Of a DNA stretch of 64,000 nt, positions 1 through 11,269 are shown in pieces. A model generated the notes under the pieces. The model was not told the DNA's origin. It saw nothing but the letters and a program-made list of their open reading frames with translations, and ran no database searches. Positions within the stretch are counted from its first letter, which is position 1; every line of letters begins with the position of its first letter. A program made the position numbers and the translations under genes. The DNA is from Variovorax sp. UMC13 (GTDB taxonomy: Bacteria > Pseudomonadota > Gammaproteobacteria > Burkholderiales > Burkholderiaceae_C): positions 62,001 to 126,000 of the forward strand of contig NZ_LZZW01000014.1 of the NCBI RefSeq assembly GCF_014170375.1, written 5' to 3'.

Positions 1-822
1 CTGCCGCTGCTGCAGGCCATCGAGGTGCCGCAGGGCGTGGTGACCGGCCAGGTCGGCGCGGCCGCCGGAAAGGCGGCCGGCGACAGCGTGGTCTGGGCCG
101 CGCGCGCGGCGCTGGCGGGCCAGGTGGCGGCCATCGTCACCGCGCCGCTGCACAAGGAATCGCTGGCGGCCGCGGGCTTTCCGTTTCCGGGCCACACCGA
201 GCTGCTGCAGGCCGAAGCGGCCGCGCACCTGGGGCGTCCGCTGGCCGAGGTGCCGGTGCGCATGATGCTGGCCAACGACGAGCTGCGCACGGTGCTGGTC
301 AGCATCCACATGTCGCTGCGCCAGGCGATCGATGCGGTGCACCGCGAGGGCGTGCTGGACACGATCCGGATCGCGCACCGGGCCCTGGGCGCCGCGCTGG
401 GTCGCGCGCCGCGCATCGGCGTGGCGGGCCTGAACCCGCATGCGGGGGAGGGCGGCCTGTTCGGCAGCGAGGAGCGCGAGGTCATCGCGCCGGCCATTGC
501 CGCCGCGCGCGCCGAAGGCATCGACGCCCAGGGTCCCCATGCGCCCGACACCGTCTTCATGCGGGCCCGGGCCACGCCGGACAAGGCCGGCGAATTCGAC
601 GTGGTGATCGCGATGTACCACGACCAGGGGCTGATCCCGGTCAAGTACCTGGGCGTGGACAAGGGCGTGAACGTGACGCTGGGGCTGCCGCTGGTGCGCA
701 CCAGCCCCGACCATGGCACCGCTTTCGACATCGCGGGCACCGGCCGCGCGGACCCGGCCAGCCTGATCGAGGCGATCCGGATGGCGCGATCGCTCGCGCC
801 GGGCGCGCTCAGGGGCGCTTGA
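1..822 (+). CDS. pdxA: 4-hydroxythreonine-4-phosphate dehydrogenase, 5' end outside the window
   Basis: The protein oxidises 4-phosphohydroxy-L-threonine in the DXP-dependent branch of pyridoxal 5'-phosphate synthesis in the cytoplasm. The frame is open from base 1, so roughly the first 50-60 residues of a normal 330-residue PdxA lie upstream; the GTG at 25 is internal. Visible family motifs are GHTELL near residue 65, [12 protein letters not shown] near residue 210 and [13 protein letters not shown] near residue 236; these carry the histidines that bind the divalent metal and substrate. Its last 14 bases overlap the end of convergent mscL. Confidence 0.95.
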   Translation: MPLLQAIEVPQGVVTGQVGAAAGKAAGDSVVWAARAALAGQVAAIVTAPLHKESLAAAGFPFPGHTELLQAEAAAHLGRPLAEVPVRMMLANDELRTVLVSIHMSLRQAIDAVHREGVLDTIRIAHRALGAALGRAPRIGVAGLNPHAGEGGLFGSEEREVIAPAIAAARAEGIDAQGPHAPDTVFMRARATPDKAGEFDVVIAMYHDQGLIPVKYLGVDKGVNVTLGLPLVRTSPDHGTAFDIAGTGRADPASLIEAIRMARSLAPGALRGA

Positions 823-1237
823 GGCTGTCGCGGATCTCGCGCAGCAGCGCGATGTCCTCGGGCGGGGTCGCCACGGCGGGCGCCGCTTCTTCCTTCTTCC
901 GCAGCCGGTTGATCTGCTTGACCATCATGAAGATGATGAAGGCCAGGATCAGGAAGTTGACCGCGATGGTGATGAAGTTGCCATAGGCCAGCACCGGCAC
1001 GCCGGCCTTCTTCAGGTCGGCCAGGTTGTTGGCCACGCCGGCCGGCACCGTGCCCAGCACCACGAAGAGGTTGGAGAAATCCAGCTTGCCGAACACCAGG
1101 CCGGCGAGCGGCATGATCACGTCGCCGACCAGCGAATCGACGATCTTGCCGAAGGCGGCGCCGATGATCACGCCGACGGCCAGGTCGATCACATTGCCCT
1201 TGATGGCAAATTCCCGGAACTCTTTGAGAACGCTCAT
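809..1237 (-). CDS. mscL: large-conductance mechanosensitive channel MscL
   Basis: MscL is an inner-membrane homopentamer that opens under membrane tension and releases solutes during hypo-osmotic shock. The 142 residues match the family length. The N-terminal amphipathic stretch ([20 protein letters not shown]) runs into TM1 at about 15-45, a periplasmic loop follows, TM2 is at about 75-102, and a charged helix ends the protein ([14 protein letters not shown]). The gene is convergent with pdxA and overlaps its 3' end by 14 nt; no hairpin terminator separates them. Confidence 0.96.
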   Translation of the reverse strand: MSVLKEFREFAIKGNVIDLAVGVIIGAAFGKIVDSLVGDVIMPLAGLVFGKLDFSNLFVVLGTVPAGVANNLADLKKAGVPVLAYGNFITIAVNFLILAFIIFMMVKQINRLRKKEEAAPAVATPPEDIALLREIRDSLKRP

Positions 1238-1326
1238 GTCTGCCTACCTCGCGTGGATGTTGGAATCGCGGTCAGTATAGGGGTGCTCCAGGCTTCGGCG
1301 CGGCGCGGCCCGTGGGTGGGTGCGCG

Positions 1327-1356
1327 TTGAATCTGTCTGTATCGCTCCGCTACAAT
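1327..1356 (+). promoter_or_regulatory. probable sigma-70 promoter of petABC
   Basis: A -35-like TTGAAT at 1327-1332 and a -10-like TACAAT at 1351-1356 are separated by 18 nt and lie 44 nt before the petA ATG. The match (4/6 and 5/6 to the consensus) stands out in this GC-rich DNA. Use in vivo is inferred. Confidence 0.55.
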
Positions 1357-1399
1357 CGCGGGTTGACCCAAGCCCCCAGCGAGAAGATTGAGGACCCCC

Positions 1400-2014
1400 A
1401 TGAGTGACATCCCCGTCGGCGCCCCCCGGATCGACAAGAGCAAGAGGACGTGGTTGATTGCATCGACCTGCGCCGGTGCCGTGGGTGGCGTGGCAACCGC
1501 CATCCCCTTCGTCAGCACCTTCCAGCCCTCCGAGCGCGCCAAGGCCGCCGGTGCGCCGGTCGAAGTGGACATCAGCGCGATGCAGCCCGGTGAGAAGATC
1601 ACCGTCGAATGGCGCGGCAAGCCCGTGTGGATCCTCAAGCGCACGCCGCAGCAGATCGCCGAGCTGCCCAAGCTCGACAGCCAGCTGGCCGATCCGAAGT
1701 CGGCCCGCAACCCGGCCGAATTCACGCCCGAGTACGCGCGCAACGAAGGCCGCTCCATCAAGCCCGAAGTGCTGGTGGTGGTCGGCATCTGCACCCACCT
1801 TGGCTGCTCGCCCATCGACCGGCTGCAGGCCGGTCCGCAGCCTTCGCTGCCCGACAACTGGGAAGGCGGCTTCCTGTGCCCCTGCCACGGCTCGACCTTC
1901 GACCTGGCCGGCCGCGTCTACAAGAACAAGCCCGCGCCCGACAACCTCCCAGTCCCGCCGCACATGTACCTCTCGGACACGCGCCTGCTGATCGGCGAAG
2001 ACAAGAAAGCCTGA
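1400..2014 (+). CDS. petA: ubiquinol-cytochrome c reductase, Rieske iron-sulfur subunit
   Basis: This is the 2Fe-2S subunit of the cytochrome bc1 complex; it passes electrons from ubiquinol to cytochrome c1 on the periplasmic side. The ATG at 1400 gives 204 residues and has GAGGA five bases before it; an in-frame TTG at 1388 is less likely. An N-terminal Tat-type region (SKRTWLIAST) and one membrane helix at about 18-38 anchor the protein. The cluster ligands are in CTHLGC (131-136) and CPCHGS (160-165). It is the first gene of petABC, 14 nt before petB. Confidence 0.96.
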   Translation: MSDIPVGAPRIDKSKRTWLIASTCAGAVGGVATAIPFVSTFQPSERAKAAGAPVEVDISAMQPGEKITVEWRGKPVWILKRTPQQIAELPKLDSQLADPKSARNPAEFTPEYARNEGRSIKPEVLVVVGICTHLGCSPIDRLQAGPQPSLPDNWEGGFLCPCHGSTFDLAGRVYKNKPAPDNLPVPPHMYLSDTRLLIGEDKKA

Positions 2015-2028
2015 GGCAGAAGAAAAAT

Positions 2029-3429
2029 ATGGCTGAATTCCACGAAATCTCCCCCAATGCCCCGGCCGGCGAAAAGCTGCTGAACTGGGTCGACAACCGC
2101 TTCCCGCTGACCAAGCTGTGGAACGACCAGTGGGGCAAGTACTACGCACCGAAGAACTTCAACTGGTGGTACATCTTCGGCTCGCTCGCGATGCTGGTCC
2201 TCGTGATCCAGATCGTGACCGGCATCTTCCTGGTGATGCACTACAAGCCCGACGCCAACCTCGCGTTCGCCTCGGTCGAGTACATCATGCGCGACGTGCC
2301 CTGGGGCTGGCTGATCCGCTACATGCACTCCACGGGGGCCTCGGCCTTCTTCGTGGTGGTCTACCTGCACATGTTCCGCGGCCTGATCTACGGCAGCTAC
2401 CGCAAGCCGCGCGAGCTGATCTGGATCTTCGGCTGCGCGATCTTCCTGTGCCTGATGGCCGAGGCCTTCATGGGCTACCTGCTGCCGTGGGGCCAGATGT
2501 CCTACTGGGGCGCCCAGGTGATCGTGAACCTGTTCGCCGCGATCCCCTTCGTCGGTCCTGACCTCGCGCTGCTGATCCGCGGCGACTACGTGGTGAGCGA
2601 CGCCACGCTGAATCGCTTCTTCAGCTTCCACGTGATCGCCGTGCCGCTGGTGCTGCTGGGCCTGGTCGTGGCGCACCTGATCGCGCTGCACGAAGTCGGC
2701 TCGAACAACCCCGACGGCATCGAGATCAAGGCCAACCTCGGTCCCGACGGCCACCCGGTCGACGGCATCCCGTCGCACCCTTACTACTCGGTGCACGACA
2801 TCTTCGGCGTTGTGATCTTCCTGACGATCTTCTCGGCCGTGATCTTCTTCGCGCCCGAAGCCGGCGGCTACTTCCTGGAGTACAACAACTTCATCCCGGC
2901 CGACTCGCTCAAGACGCCCAACCACATCGCACCGGTCTGGTACTTCACGCCCTTCTATTCGATGCTGCGTGCCATCACCAGCGAGATGATGTATGCGCTG
3001 ATCGCCTGCGTCGTCGGCGCCGCGGTGTTCGGCGTCTGGAAGACCCGCGTGCCGGCCATCGTCAAGGGTGCGTTCGTGATCGCCGCGGTCGTCGTGGCCG
3101 CGCTGATGCTCTCGATCGATGCCAAGTTCTGGGGCGTGGTCGTGATGGGCGGTGCCGTCATCATCCTGTTCTTCCTCCCCTGGCTGGACAACAGCCCGGT
3201 CAAGTCGATTCGCTACCGTCCGAGCTGGAACAAGTACCTCTACGGCGTGTTCGTGATCAACTTCCTGGTGCTCGGCTACCTGGGTGTGCAGCCGCCGTCG
3301 CCGCTGGGCGAGCGCGTGTCGCAGATCGGCAGCCTGTTCTACTTCGGCTTCTTCCTGCTGATGCCGTGGTGGAGCCGTGTGGGTACGTTCAAGCAGGTGC
3401 CGGACCGCGTCACCTTCCATGCGCACTGA
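2029..3429 (+). CDS. petB: cytochrome b subunit of the bc1 complex
   Basis: Membrane subunit carrying hemes bL and bH and the two quinone sites. The ATG at 2029 gives 466 residues; the longer open frame upstream is only the petA sequence read in another frame. Heme-ligand histidines are visible in the second helix (RYMHSTGASAFF, VYLHMFRG) and in the fourth (FFSFHVIAVP, VVAHLIALHE). The Qo-site motif is PVWY at 302-305 rather than PEWY, a form known from beta- and gammaproteobacteria. The full-length fused form (cytochrome b6 plus subunit IV halves) is present. It lies between petA and petC. Confidence 0.97.
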   Translation: MAEFHEISPNAPAGEKLLNWVDNRFPLTKLWNDQWGKYYAPKNFNWWYIFGSLAMLVLVIQIVTGIFLVMHYKPDANLAFASVEYIMRDVPWGWLIRYMHSTGASAFFVVVYLHMFRGLIYGSYRKPRELIWIFGCAIFLCLMAEAFMGYLLPWGQMSYWGAQVIVNLFAAIPFVGPDLALLIRGDYVVSDATLNRFFSFHVIAVPLVLLGLVVAHLIALHEVGSNNPDGIEIKANLGPDGHPVDGIPSHPYYSVHDIFGVVIFLTIFSAVIFFAPEAGGYFLEYNNFIPADSLKTPNHIAPVWYFTPFYSMLRAITSEMMYALIACVVGAAVFGVWKTRVPAIVKGAFVIAAVVVAALMLSIDAKFWGVVVMGGAVIILFFLPWLDNSPVKSIRYRPSWNKYLYGVFVINFLVLGYLGVQPPSPLGERVSQIGSLFYFGFFLLMPWWSRVGTFKQVPDRVTFHAH

Positions 3430-3444
3430 GCCAAGAGAAGAAGA

Positions 3445-4200
3445 ATGAAGAAACTGATCCTCACGCTGATCGCCGCTCTCGGCATCGTCACGGGCGCCCA
3501 GGCCGCCGAAGGCGGTATCGCCTGGGACAAGGCGCCCAACAAGACCAACGACCTGGCTTCGCTGCAGAACGGCGCCAAGCTGTTCGTCAACTACTGCCTG
3601 GGCTGCCACTCGGCGGCGTTCATGCGCTACAACCGGCTGCAGGACATCGGCATCACCGAGCAGCAGATCAAGGACAACCTGCTGTTCACGACCGACAAGG
3701 TCGGTGAAGTCATGAAGGCGAACATCGATCCGCACCAGGCCAAGGAATGGTTCGGCGCGAACCCGCCCGACCTGACCCTGGTGGCGCGCTCGCGCGCCGG
3801 CCATGGCGGCACCGGTGCCGACTACCTCTACACCTACCTGCGCACCTACTACCGCGACGACACCAAGGCCACGGGCTGGAACAACCTCGCGTTCCCGAGC
3901 GTCGGCATGCCGCACGCGCTGTGGGAGCTGCAGGGCGACCGCCGTCCGGTCTACACCAAGATCGAGTCGCACGGCCACGAGGTCGAGGTCTTCAAGGGCT
4001 GGGAACAGACCCGCCCGGGCACGCTGACCCCGCTGCAATACGACCAGGCCGTGGGCGATCTCGTCAACTACCTGCAATGGATGGCCGAACCGGCCCAGAA
4101 CACCCGTGTGCGCATCGGTGTCTGGGTGCTGCTGTTCCTCACGATGGCGCTGGTCTTCGTCTGGCGCCTCAACGCCTCGTACTGGAAAGACGTCAAGTAA
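3445..4200 (+). CDS. petC: cytochrome c1 subunit of the bc1 complex
   Basis: Periplasmic heme c subunit that accepts electrons from the Rieske protein and hands them to soluble cytochrome c. The 251 residues begin with a signal peptide (1-20, ending GAQA). The covalent heme motif CLGCH is at 51-55 and the likely axial methionine is Met155 in SVGMPHALW. A C-terminal membrane anchor spans about 222-242, followed by a short positively charged tail. It starts 15 nt after petB and ends the operon; a strong terminator follows. Confidence 0.96.
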   Translation: MKKLILTLIAALGIVTGAQAAEGGIAWDKAPNKTNDLASLQNGAKLFVNYCLGCHSAAFMRYNRLQDIGITEQQIKDNLLFTTDKVGEVMKANIDPHQAKEWFGANPPDLTLVARSRAGHGGTGADYLYTYLRTYYRDDTKATGWNNLAFPSVGMPHALWELQGDRRPVYTKIESHGHEVEVFKGWEQTRPGTLTPLQYDQAVGDLVNYLQWMAEPAQNTRVRIGVWVLLFLTMALVFVWRLNASYWKDVK

Positions 4201-4245
4201 GTCGTCCAATGCCGATCGATGCCGCCGCAGGGCGGCCGGTCCCGC

Positions 4246-4284
4246 AGAGTGGGTTGCCAACGCAACCCACTCTTTTTGATTTTT
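4246..4284 (+). terminator. rho-independent terminator after petABC
   Basis: A perfect 12-bp stem (4246-4257 with 4262-4273) closes a CAAC loop and is followed by TTTTGATTTTT at 4274-4284. It lies between petC and the ribosome binding site of sspA. Confidence 0.9.
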
Positions 4285-4298
4285 AGGAGTCTCTCGCC

Positions 4299-4910
4299 AT
4301 GATGGTTCTGTATTCAGGTACGACCTGCCCCTTTTCCCACCGCTGCCGCTTCGTGCTGTTCGAGAAGGGGATGGACTTCGAGATCCGCGACGTCGATCTC
4401 TACAACAAGCCCGAAGACATCAGCGTGATGAACCCGTACGGCCAGGTGCCGATCCTGGTCGAGCGCGACCTGATCCTGTACGAGTCGAACATCATCAACG
4501 AGTACATCGACGAGCGCTTCCCACATCCGCAGCTGATGCCCGGCGACCCGGTCGACCGCGCGCGCGTGCGCCTGTTCCTGCTCAACTTCGAGAAGGAACT
4601 GTTCGTGCACGTGGCGGCGCTCGAGAACCGTGCCGCCAAGGGCAACGACAAGGCGCTGGAAAAGGCGCGCGCGCACATCCGTGACCGCCTGACCCAGCTC
4701 GCACCGGTGTTCCTGAAGAACAAGTACATGCTGGGCGACAACTTCTCGATGCTCGACGTGGCCATCGCACCGCTGCTGTGGCGCCTCGACTACTACGGCA
4801 TCGACCTCAGCAAGAACGCGGCCCCGCTGCTCAAGTACGCCGAACGCATCTTCTCGCGCCCGGCCTACATCGAAGCGCTGACCCCGTCCGAAAAGGTCAT
4901 GAGGAAGTAA
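4299..4910 (+). CDS. sspA: stringent starvation protein A, glutathione S-transferase fold
   Basis: SspA is an RNA polymerase-associated protein with a GST fold that modulates transcription in starvation and acid stress. The 203 residues start with the thioredoxin-like domain (MMVLYSGTTCPFSHRCRF) and NPYGQVPILVE, with ESNIINEYIDERFPHP typical of the SspA branch, and then an all-helical C-terminal domain from about 85. The start has AGGAG nine bases upstream; a second ATG at 4302 is equally possible. The next gene is sspB, the usual partner. The pair is separated by a structured repeat. Confidence 0.93.
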   Translation: MMVLYSGTTCPFSHRCRFVLFEKGMDFEIRDVDLYNKPEDISVMNPYGQVPILVERDLILYESNIINEYIDERFPHPQLMPGDPVDRARVRLFLLNFEKELFVHVAALENRAAKGNDKALEKARAHIRDRLTQLAPVFLKNKYMLGDNFSMLDVAIAPLLWRLDYYGIDLSKNAAPLLKYAERIFSRPAYIEALTPSEKVMRK

Positions 4911-4916
4911 GACTCG

Positions 4917-5015
4917 CCCCCGAAGGCTGCACGCACTTCGTGTCGCGTGCGCCTTCCCCCTTCCGGGGGCAACACCTGCGGCCCGGCAAAGCCGGTTCCG
5001 CGGTGTTCCGCGAAA
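4917..5015 (+). repeat. dispersed three-hairpin intergenic repeat, copy 1
   Basis: This stretch between sspA and sspB folds into three hairpins: about 4923-4934 with 4945-4955 around a CACTTCGTGT loop region; CCCCC 4956-4960 with GGGGG 4965-4969; and AACACC/GCGG/CCGGC at 4971-4987 with GCCGG/CCGC/GGTGTT at 4991-5007 around AAA. A second copy in reverse orientation lies at 38456-38548. Loops are conserved while stem bases change in pairs. Function is unknown; it resembles a REP-type intergenic element. Confidence 0.85.
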
Positions 5016-5055
5016 ATGCGGGAGCCCGTTGCCGCGGACCGCAATCACCACTCAC

Positions 5056-5613
5056 ATGATCAACGCACTCGATTCGACTTCCACCCGCCCGTACCTGATC
5101 CGTGCCCTGTACGAATGGTGCACCGACAACGGGTTCACGCCCTATGTGGCGGTGCTGGTCGACGACTCCGTGCAGGTGCCGCGCGAGTACGTGAAGAACG
5201 GCGAGATCGTGCTCAACGTCAGCTTCGACGCGACCAGTTCGCTCAAGCTGGGCAACGACTTCATCGAGTTCAAGGCGCGCTTCGCGGGCACCGCGCGCGA
5301 GATCGTCGTGCCAATCGGCCGGGTGATCGCGATCTACGCACGCGAGAACGGCCAGGGCATGGCCTTTCCCGCGCCCGCGCCGGCTTCCGCGTCGGGTGAA
5401 GAGGGCGACGAGCCCTCGGCGCCGCCGCCCCGCATGCCGCTGCGCGATGCGTCGCGCGGCAACGAGGGCGATGCGAGCAAGGTGGTGCACCTGGTCGCGG
5501 TCGAAGGCTCGGACGAATCGCCCGATGGCGAAGGCCATGCGCCGGCCGATCCCGAGCCGCCGAAGCCGCCCGCGGGCGGTGGTGCCAAACCTTCGCTCAA
5601 GCGCATCAAGTAA
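5056..5613 (+). CDS. sspB: ClpXP protease specificity-enhancing factor SspB
   Basis: SspB is an adaptor that binds the ssrA tag of stalled-ribosome products and brings them to ClpXP. The ATG at 5056 gives 185 residues starting MINALDSTSTRPYLIRALYE, a typical family start; an upstream in-frame TTG at 5029 is rejected. Residues 1 to about 110 form the tag-binding domain (VPREYVKNGEIVLNVS). A long acidic, proline-rich linker follows, and the C-terminus (PSLKRIK) is the short basic tail that docks on ClpX. There is no clear Shine-Dalgarno sequence. It is paired with sspA. Confidence 0.93.
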   Translation: MINALDSTSTRPYLIRALYEWCTDNGFTPYVAVLVDDSVQVPREYVKNGEIVLNVSFDATSSLKLGNDFIEFKARFAGTAREIVVPIGRVIAIYARENGQGMAFPAPAPASASGEEGDEPSAPPPRMPLRDASRGNEGDASKVVHLVAVEGSDESPDGEGHAPADPEPPKPPAGGGAKPSLKRIK

Positions 5614-5644
5614 GGCGCATCCGCGCCGGTAGAATTCGGTCCGC

Positions 5645-5720
5645 GCCGCTTTAGCTCAGTTGGTAGAGCAACCGCCTTGTAAGCGGTAGGTCGTCAGTTC
5701 GATTCCGACAAGCGGCACCA
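5645..5720 (+). tRNA. tRNA-Thr (anticodon TGT)
   Basis: The 76-nt cloverleaf has a 7-bp acceptor stem (GCCGCTT 5645-5651 with AAGCGGC 5710-5716), a D arm AGCTCAGTTGGTAGAGCA, an anticodon stem ACCGC/GCGGT with loop CTTGTAA (anticodon TGT), a T arm with TTCGATTC, and an encoded CCA at 5718-5720. Confidence 0.97.
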
Positions 5721-5751
5721 CTTTGACTCCGGGAACATCCTGGAACCAACG

Positions 5752-5789
5752 AAACCCCTGGGGACATCCGTCCCGAGGGGTTTTTTCTT
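5752..5789 (+). terminator. rho-independent terminator of tRNA-Thr
   Basis: A stem of 14 positions with one G-G mismatch (5752-5765 with 5770-5783) closes an ATCC loop and is followed by a T tract to 5786. It stands between the tRNA and the convergent dciA-like gene, and could act on both strands because the stem starts with AAA. Confidence 0.9.
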
Positions 5790-5806
5790 GTCCGGGCCCG
5801 CCGCGC

Positions 5807-6118
5807 TCAGTGCCGGGCCTGCACCTTGATCCGGATGCTCGAGACGTTCCAGCCCTTGGCGTTCAGACGGGTCACGAGCGCTGGCGTCAGCTGACGCAGT
5901 TTGGCAGCCGCGGCGCTGCCCTGTACCAGCAGGCACCAGACGTCTTCCTCGGCCGGGCCGGCCTTCACCGCGGCCCGCATGTCGGCCGGAATCAGCGTCT
6001 CGACGGCCTTGAGCCGTTCGCTCGCATCGCGGGCCCGCGCGACCAATCCGGCCAGGGTCGGCGATGCATCGGAGGCCTCCAACACGGTCTGGGGCTTGAA
6101 GCGGCGGTGTATTGACAT
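5807..6118 (-). CDS. dciA: DUF721 protein, likely DciA helicase loader
   Basis: The 103-residue basic protein matches the DUF721 pattern: an N-terminal helix region (LAGLVARARDASERLKAVETLIP), then a small alpha/beta core (WCLLVQGSAAAAKLRQLTPALVTRLNAKGW) and a final strand (SSIRIKVQARH). DciA loads the replicative helicase DnaB in bacteria without DnaC. Family assignment is from pattern and from its place next to secA, where DUF721 genes often lie. It is divergent from secA with 160 nt between. The protein is short, essentially the KH-like core alone. Confidence 0.7.
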   Translation of the reverse strand: MSIHRRFKPQTVLEASDASPTLAGLVARARDASERLKAVETLIPADMRAAVKAGPAEEDVWCLLVQGSAAAAKLRQLTPALVTRLNAKGWNVSSIRIKVQARH

Positions 6119-6278
6119 GAACGAGGGTGGACCTAGTGGCTAAAATGCCCGGTTTGCCGGCACAGGCGCCGGGATGGACCGCTTGCTTTCAGGCAAAGCG
6201 TGCCCAAGTGCATTCACCCTATCTTAGGGATTTCGTCGCAGCGTCCGAAGCTTCGAGCGCCCGATCGATCCTTCACAC

Positions 6279-9071
<2,793 letters not shown>

Positions 9072-9107
9072 TCCGCTCCTGTTGTTCCCTCTTTTGAAGA
9101 CGATGCC

Positions 9108-10337
9108 ATGCCCGTGAACCTCACCCCTCCCAATCCGGCAATGCTGCACGCGGTGCCCGGCGTGCGCATCGGCGTGGCCGAAGCCGGCGTGCGCAAGGCG
9201 AACCGCAAGGACCTGACGGTCGTGCTGATCGACGAAGGCGCGGCCGTGGCCGGCGTGTTCACGCAGAACCGCTTCTGCGCCGCGCCGGTCCAGGTCTGCC
9301 GCGAGCACCTGGCGAAGAACTACGGCATCCGCGCGATGCTGATCAACACCGGCAACGCCAACGCCGGCACCGGCCAGGACGGCCTGGCGCGCACGCACCA
9401 GAGCTGCGTGGCACTGGCCCGCGAACTGAACATCGCCCCCGAGCAGATCCTGCCCTTCTCGACGGGCGTGATCATGGAGCCGCTGCCGGTCGACCGCATC
9501 GAGGCCGGCCTGCCCGCCGCGATCGCCGACGCTTCGCCCGACCATTGGGCGCGCGCGGCCGAAGGCATCATGACCACCGACACCGTGCCCAAGGCCTTCA
9601 GCCGCCAGGTGCAGATCGGCGGCGCGACCGTGACTGTCACCGGCATCAGCAAGGGCGCGGGCATGATCCGGCCGAACATGGCGACCATGCTCGGCTTCAT
9701 GGCGACCGACGCGCAGATCGACCCGGCGCTGATCCAGCCGCTGGCCAAGGCCCTGGCCGACGCCTCCTTCAACCGCGTGACCATCGACGGCGACACCTCG
9801 ACCAACGATTCCTTCGTCGTGATCGCCACGCAGAAGGCCGCACACGCGCGCATCGATTCGCTCGACTCGGCCGACGGCCGGGCGCTGTTTGCCGCGATGC
9901 AGGAAGTGGCGCGCCTGCTGGCCCAGGCCATCGTGCGCGACGGCGAGGGCGCGACCAAGTTCATCGAGATCCGCGTCGAAGGCGGCCGCGACGGCGCGGA
10001 ATGCCGCCAGGTGGCCTATGCCGTGGCGCACTCGCCGCTCGTCAAGACCGCCTTCTTCGCCAGCGACCCGAACCTCGGGCGCATCCTGGCGGCCGTGGGC
10101 TACGCCGGCATCGACGACCTCGAACAGACCGGCATCGACCTCTACCTCGACGAGGTGCACGTGGCGGTCAAGGGCGGCCGCAACCCGGCCTACCGCGAAG
10201 AGGACGGCCAGCGCGTGATGAAGCAGAGCGAGATCACGGTGCGCATCGGCCTGGGCCGCGGCACCGCCGTCGACACGGTCTGGACCTGCGACCTGAGCCA
10301 CGACTACGTCTCGATCAACGCCGACTACCGGTCCTGA
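9108..10337 (+). CDS. argJ: bifunctional ornithine acetyltransferase / N-acetylglutamate synthase
   Basis: ArgJ moves the acetyl group from N-acetylornithine to glutamate, recycling it in arginine synthesis; many members also make N-acetylglutamate from acetyl-CoA. The 409-residue precursor cleaves itself before Thr193 in [16 protein letters not shown], giving alpha and beta chains. The N-terminal [11 protein letters not shown] motif (79-89) and the C-terminal [15 protein letters not shown] block are present. Whether it is mono- or bifunctional cannot be told from the sequence. It sits 36 nt after secA on the same strand. Confidence 0.96.
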   Translation: MPVNLTPPNPAMLHAVPGVRIGVAEAGVRKANRKDLTVVLIDEGAAVAGVFTQNRFCAAPVQVCREHLAKNYGIRAMLINTGNANAGTGQDGLARTHQSCVALARELNIAPEQILPFSTGVIMEPLPVDRIEAGLPAAIADASPDHWARAAEGIMTTDTVPKAFSRQVQIGGATVTVTGISKGAGMIRPNMATMLGFMATDAQIDPALIQPLAKALADASFNRVTIDGDTSTNDSFVVIATQKAAHARIDSLDSADGRALFAAMQEVARLLAQAIVRDGEGATKFIEIRVEGGRDGAECRQVAYAVAHSPLVKTAFFASDPNLGRILAAVGYAGIDDLEQTGIDLYLDEVHVAVKGGRNPAYREEDGQRVMKQSEITVRIGLGRGTAVDTVWTCDLSHDYVSINADYRS

Positions 10338-10399
10338 TCCGCCGTGGGCGGCGCGCGGGGCGCGTCGCTCCGTCTTCCTGCCCCTCTGCCGACAGAACC

Positions 10400-11269
10400 A
10401 TGAACGACAAGTTTGACAAGCTGATCGAGCGCGCCGAGCACCTGATCGCCCGCATCGAATCGATCCTCCCGCAGCCGCTGCAGGCGCCCGCCGACTGGGA
10501 TGCCGCGATCGCCTGGCGCTACCGCCGCCGCAGCACGGGCCATGGCGTGCTCGAGCCGGTGCGCCATGTGGCCAAGATGCCGCTCGACGCGCTCAAGGAG
10601 ATCGACGTCCAGAAGGAGAAGATCGAGCGCAACACGCGCCAGTTCGTCGAGGGCAAGCCGGCCAACAACGTGCTGCTGACCGGCGCCCGCGGCACCGGCA
10701 AGTCCTCGCTGATCCGCGCCTGCCTGCAGGCCTATGCACCGCAGGGCCTGCGCCTGATCGAGGTCGACAAGGCCGAGCTGACCGACCTGCCCGACATCGT
10801 CGAGGTGGTGGCGAACCGGCCCGAGAAGTTCATCGTCTTCAGCGACGACCTGAGCTTCGACGAGGGCGAGCCCGGCTACAAGGCGCTCAAGTCCATCCTC
10901 GACGGCTCGGTGGCCGCATCGACGCCCAACGTGTTGATCTACGCGACCAGCAACCGGCGCCACCTGCTGCCTGAGTACATGAAGGACAACCTGAGCTACA
11001 CCCACACCGAGGACGGCGAAGTCCATCCCGGCGAGGTGATCGAGGAGAAGATCTCGCTGTCGGAGCGCTTCGGACTCTGGGTCAGCTTCTACCCCTTCAG
11101 CCAGAGCGAATACCTGGCGATCACGGCGCAGTGGCTGTCGTCCTTCGGTGTCGACGCGGCGGCGATCGAGGCCGCACGCCCCGAGGCGCTGGTCTGGGCG
11201 CTGGAGCGCGGCTCGCGCAGCGGCCGCGTGGCCTACCAGTTCGCGCGCGACTACGCAGGAAGAGCATGA
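10400..11269 (+). CDS. DUF815 P-loop ATPase
   Basis: The 289-residue protein has a Walker A motif GARGTGKS (95-102) and a Walker B-like FIVFSDD (144-150), followed by an ASTPNVLIYATSNRRHLLPE block that looks like an AAA+ sensor-1 region. These match the DUF815 family of AAA-type ATPases, whose job is not established. No membrane segment or signal peptide is seen. The start ATG at 10400 is chosen because the family begins near here; the longer frame upstream is argJ in another frame. It overlaps the Nudix gene by 4 nt (ATGA), so the two are translationally coupled. Confidence 0.85.
   Translation: MNDKFDKLIERAEHLIARIESILPQPLQAPADWDAAIAWRYRRRSTGHGVLEPVRHVAKMPLDALKEIDVQKEKIERNTRQFVEGKPANNVLLTGARGTGKSSLIRACLQAYAPQGLRLIEVDKAELTDLPDIVEVVANRPEKFIVFSDDLSFDEGEPGYKALKSILDGSVAASTPNVLIYATSNRRHLLPEYMKDNLSYTHTEDGEVHPGEVIEEKISLSERFGLWVSFYPFSQSEYLAITAQWLSSFGVDAAAIEAARPEALVWALERGSRSGRVAYQFARDYAGRA

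Noticed and set aside
1609..2028. An upstream in-frame extension of petB overlapping petA
   Set aside because: The extension is an Arg/Ala/Pro-rich reading of petA; cytochrome b starts at 2029 with a conserved N-terminus.
6112..6146. A perfect TTGACA (6112-6117) upstream of secA with TAAAAT at 6141-6146
   Set aside because: The spacing is 23 nt, too long for a sigma-70 promoter, and the -35 lies in the first codons of the dciA-like gene.
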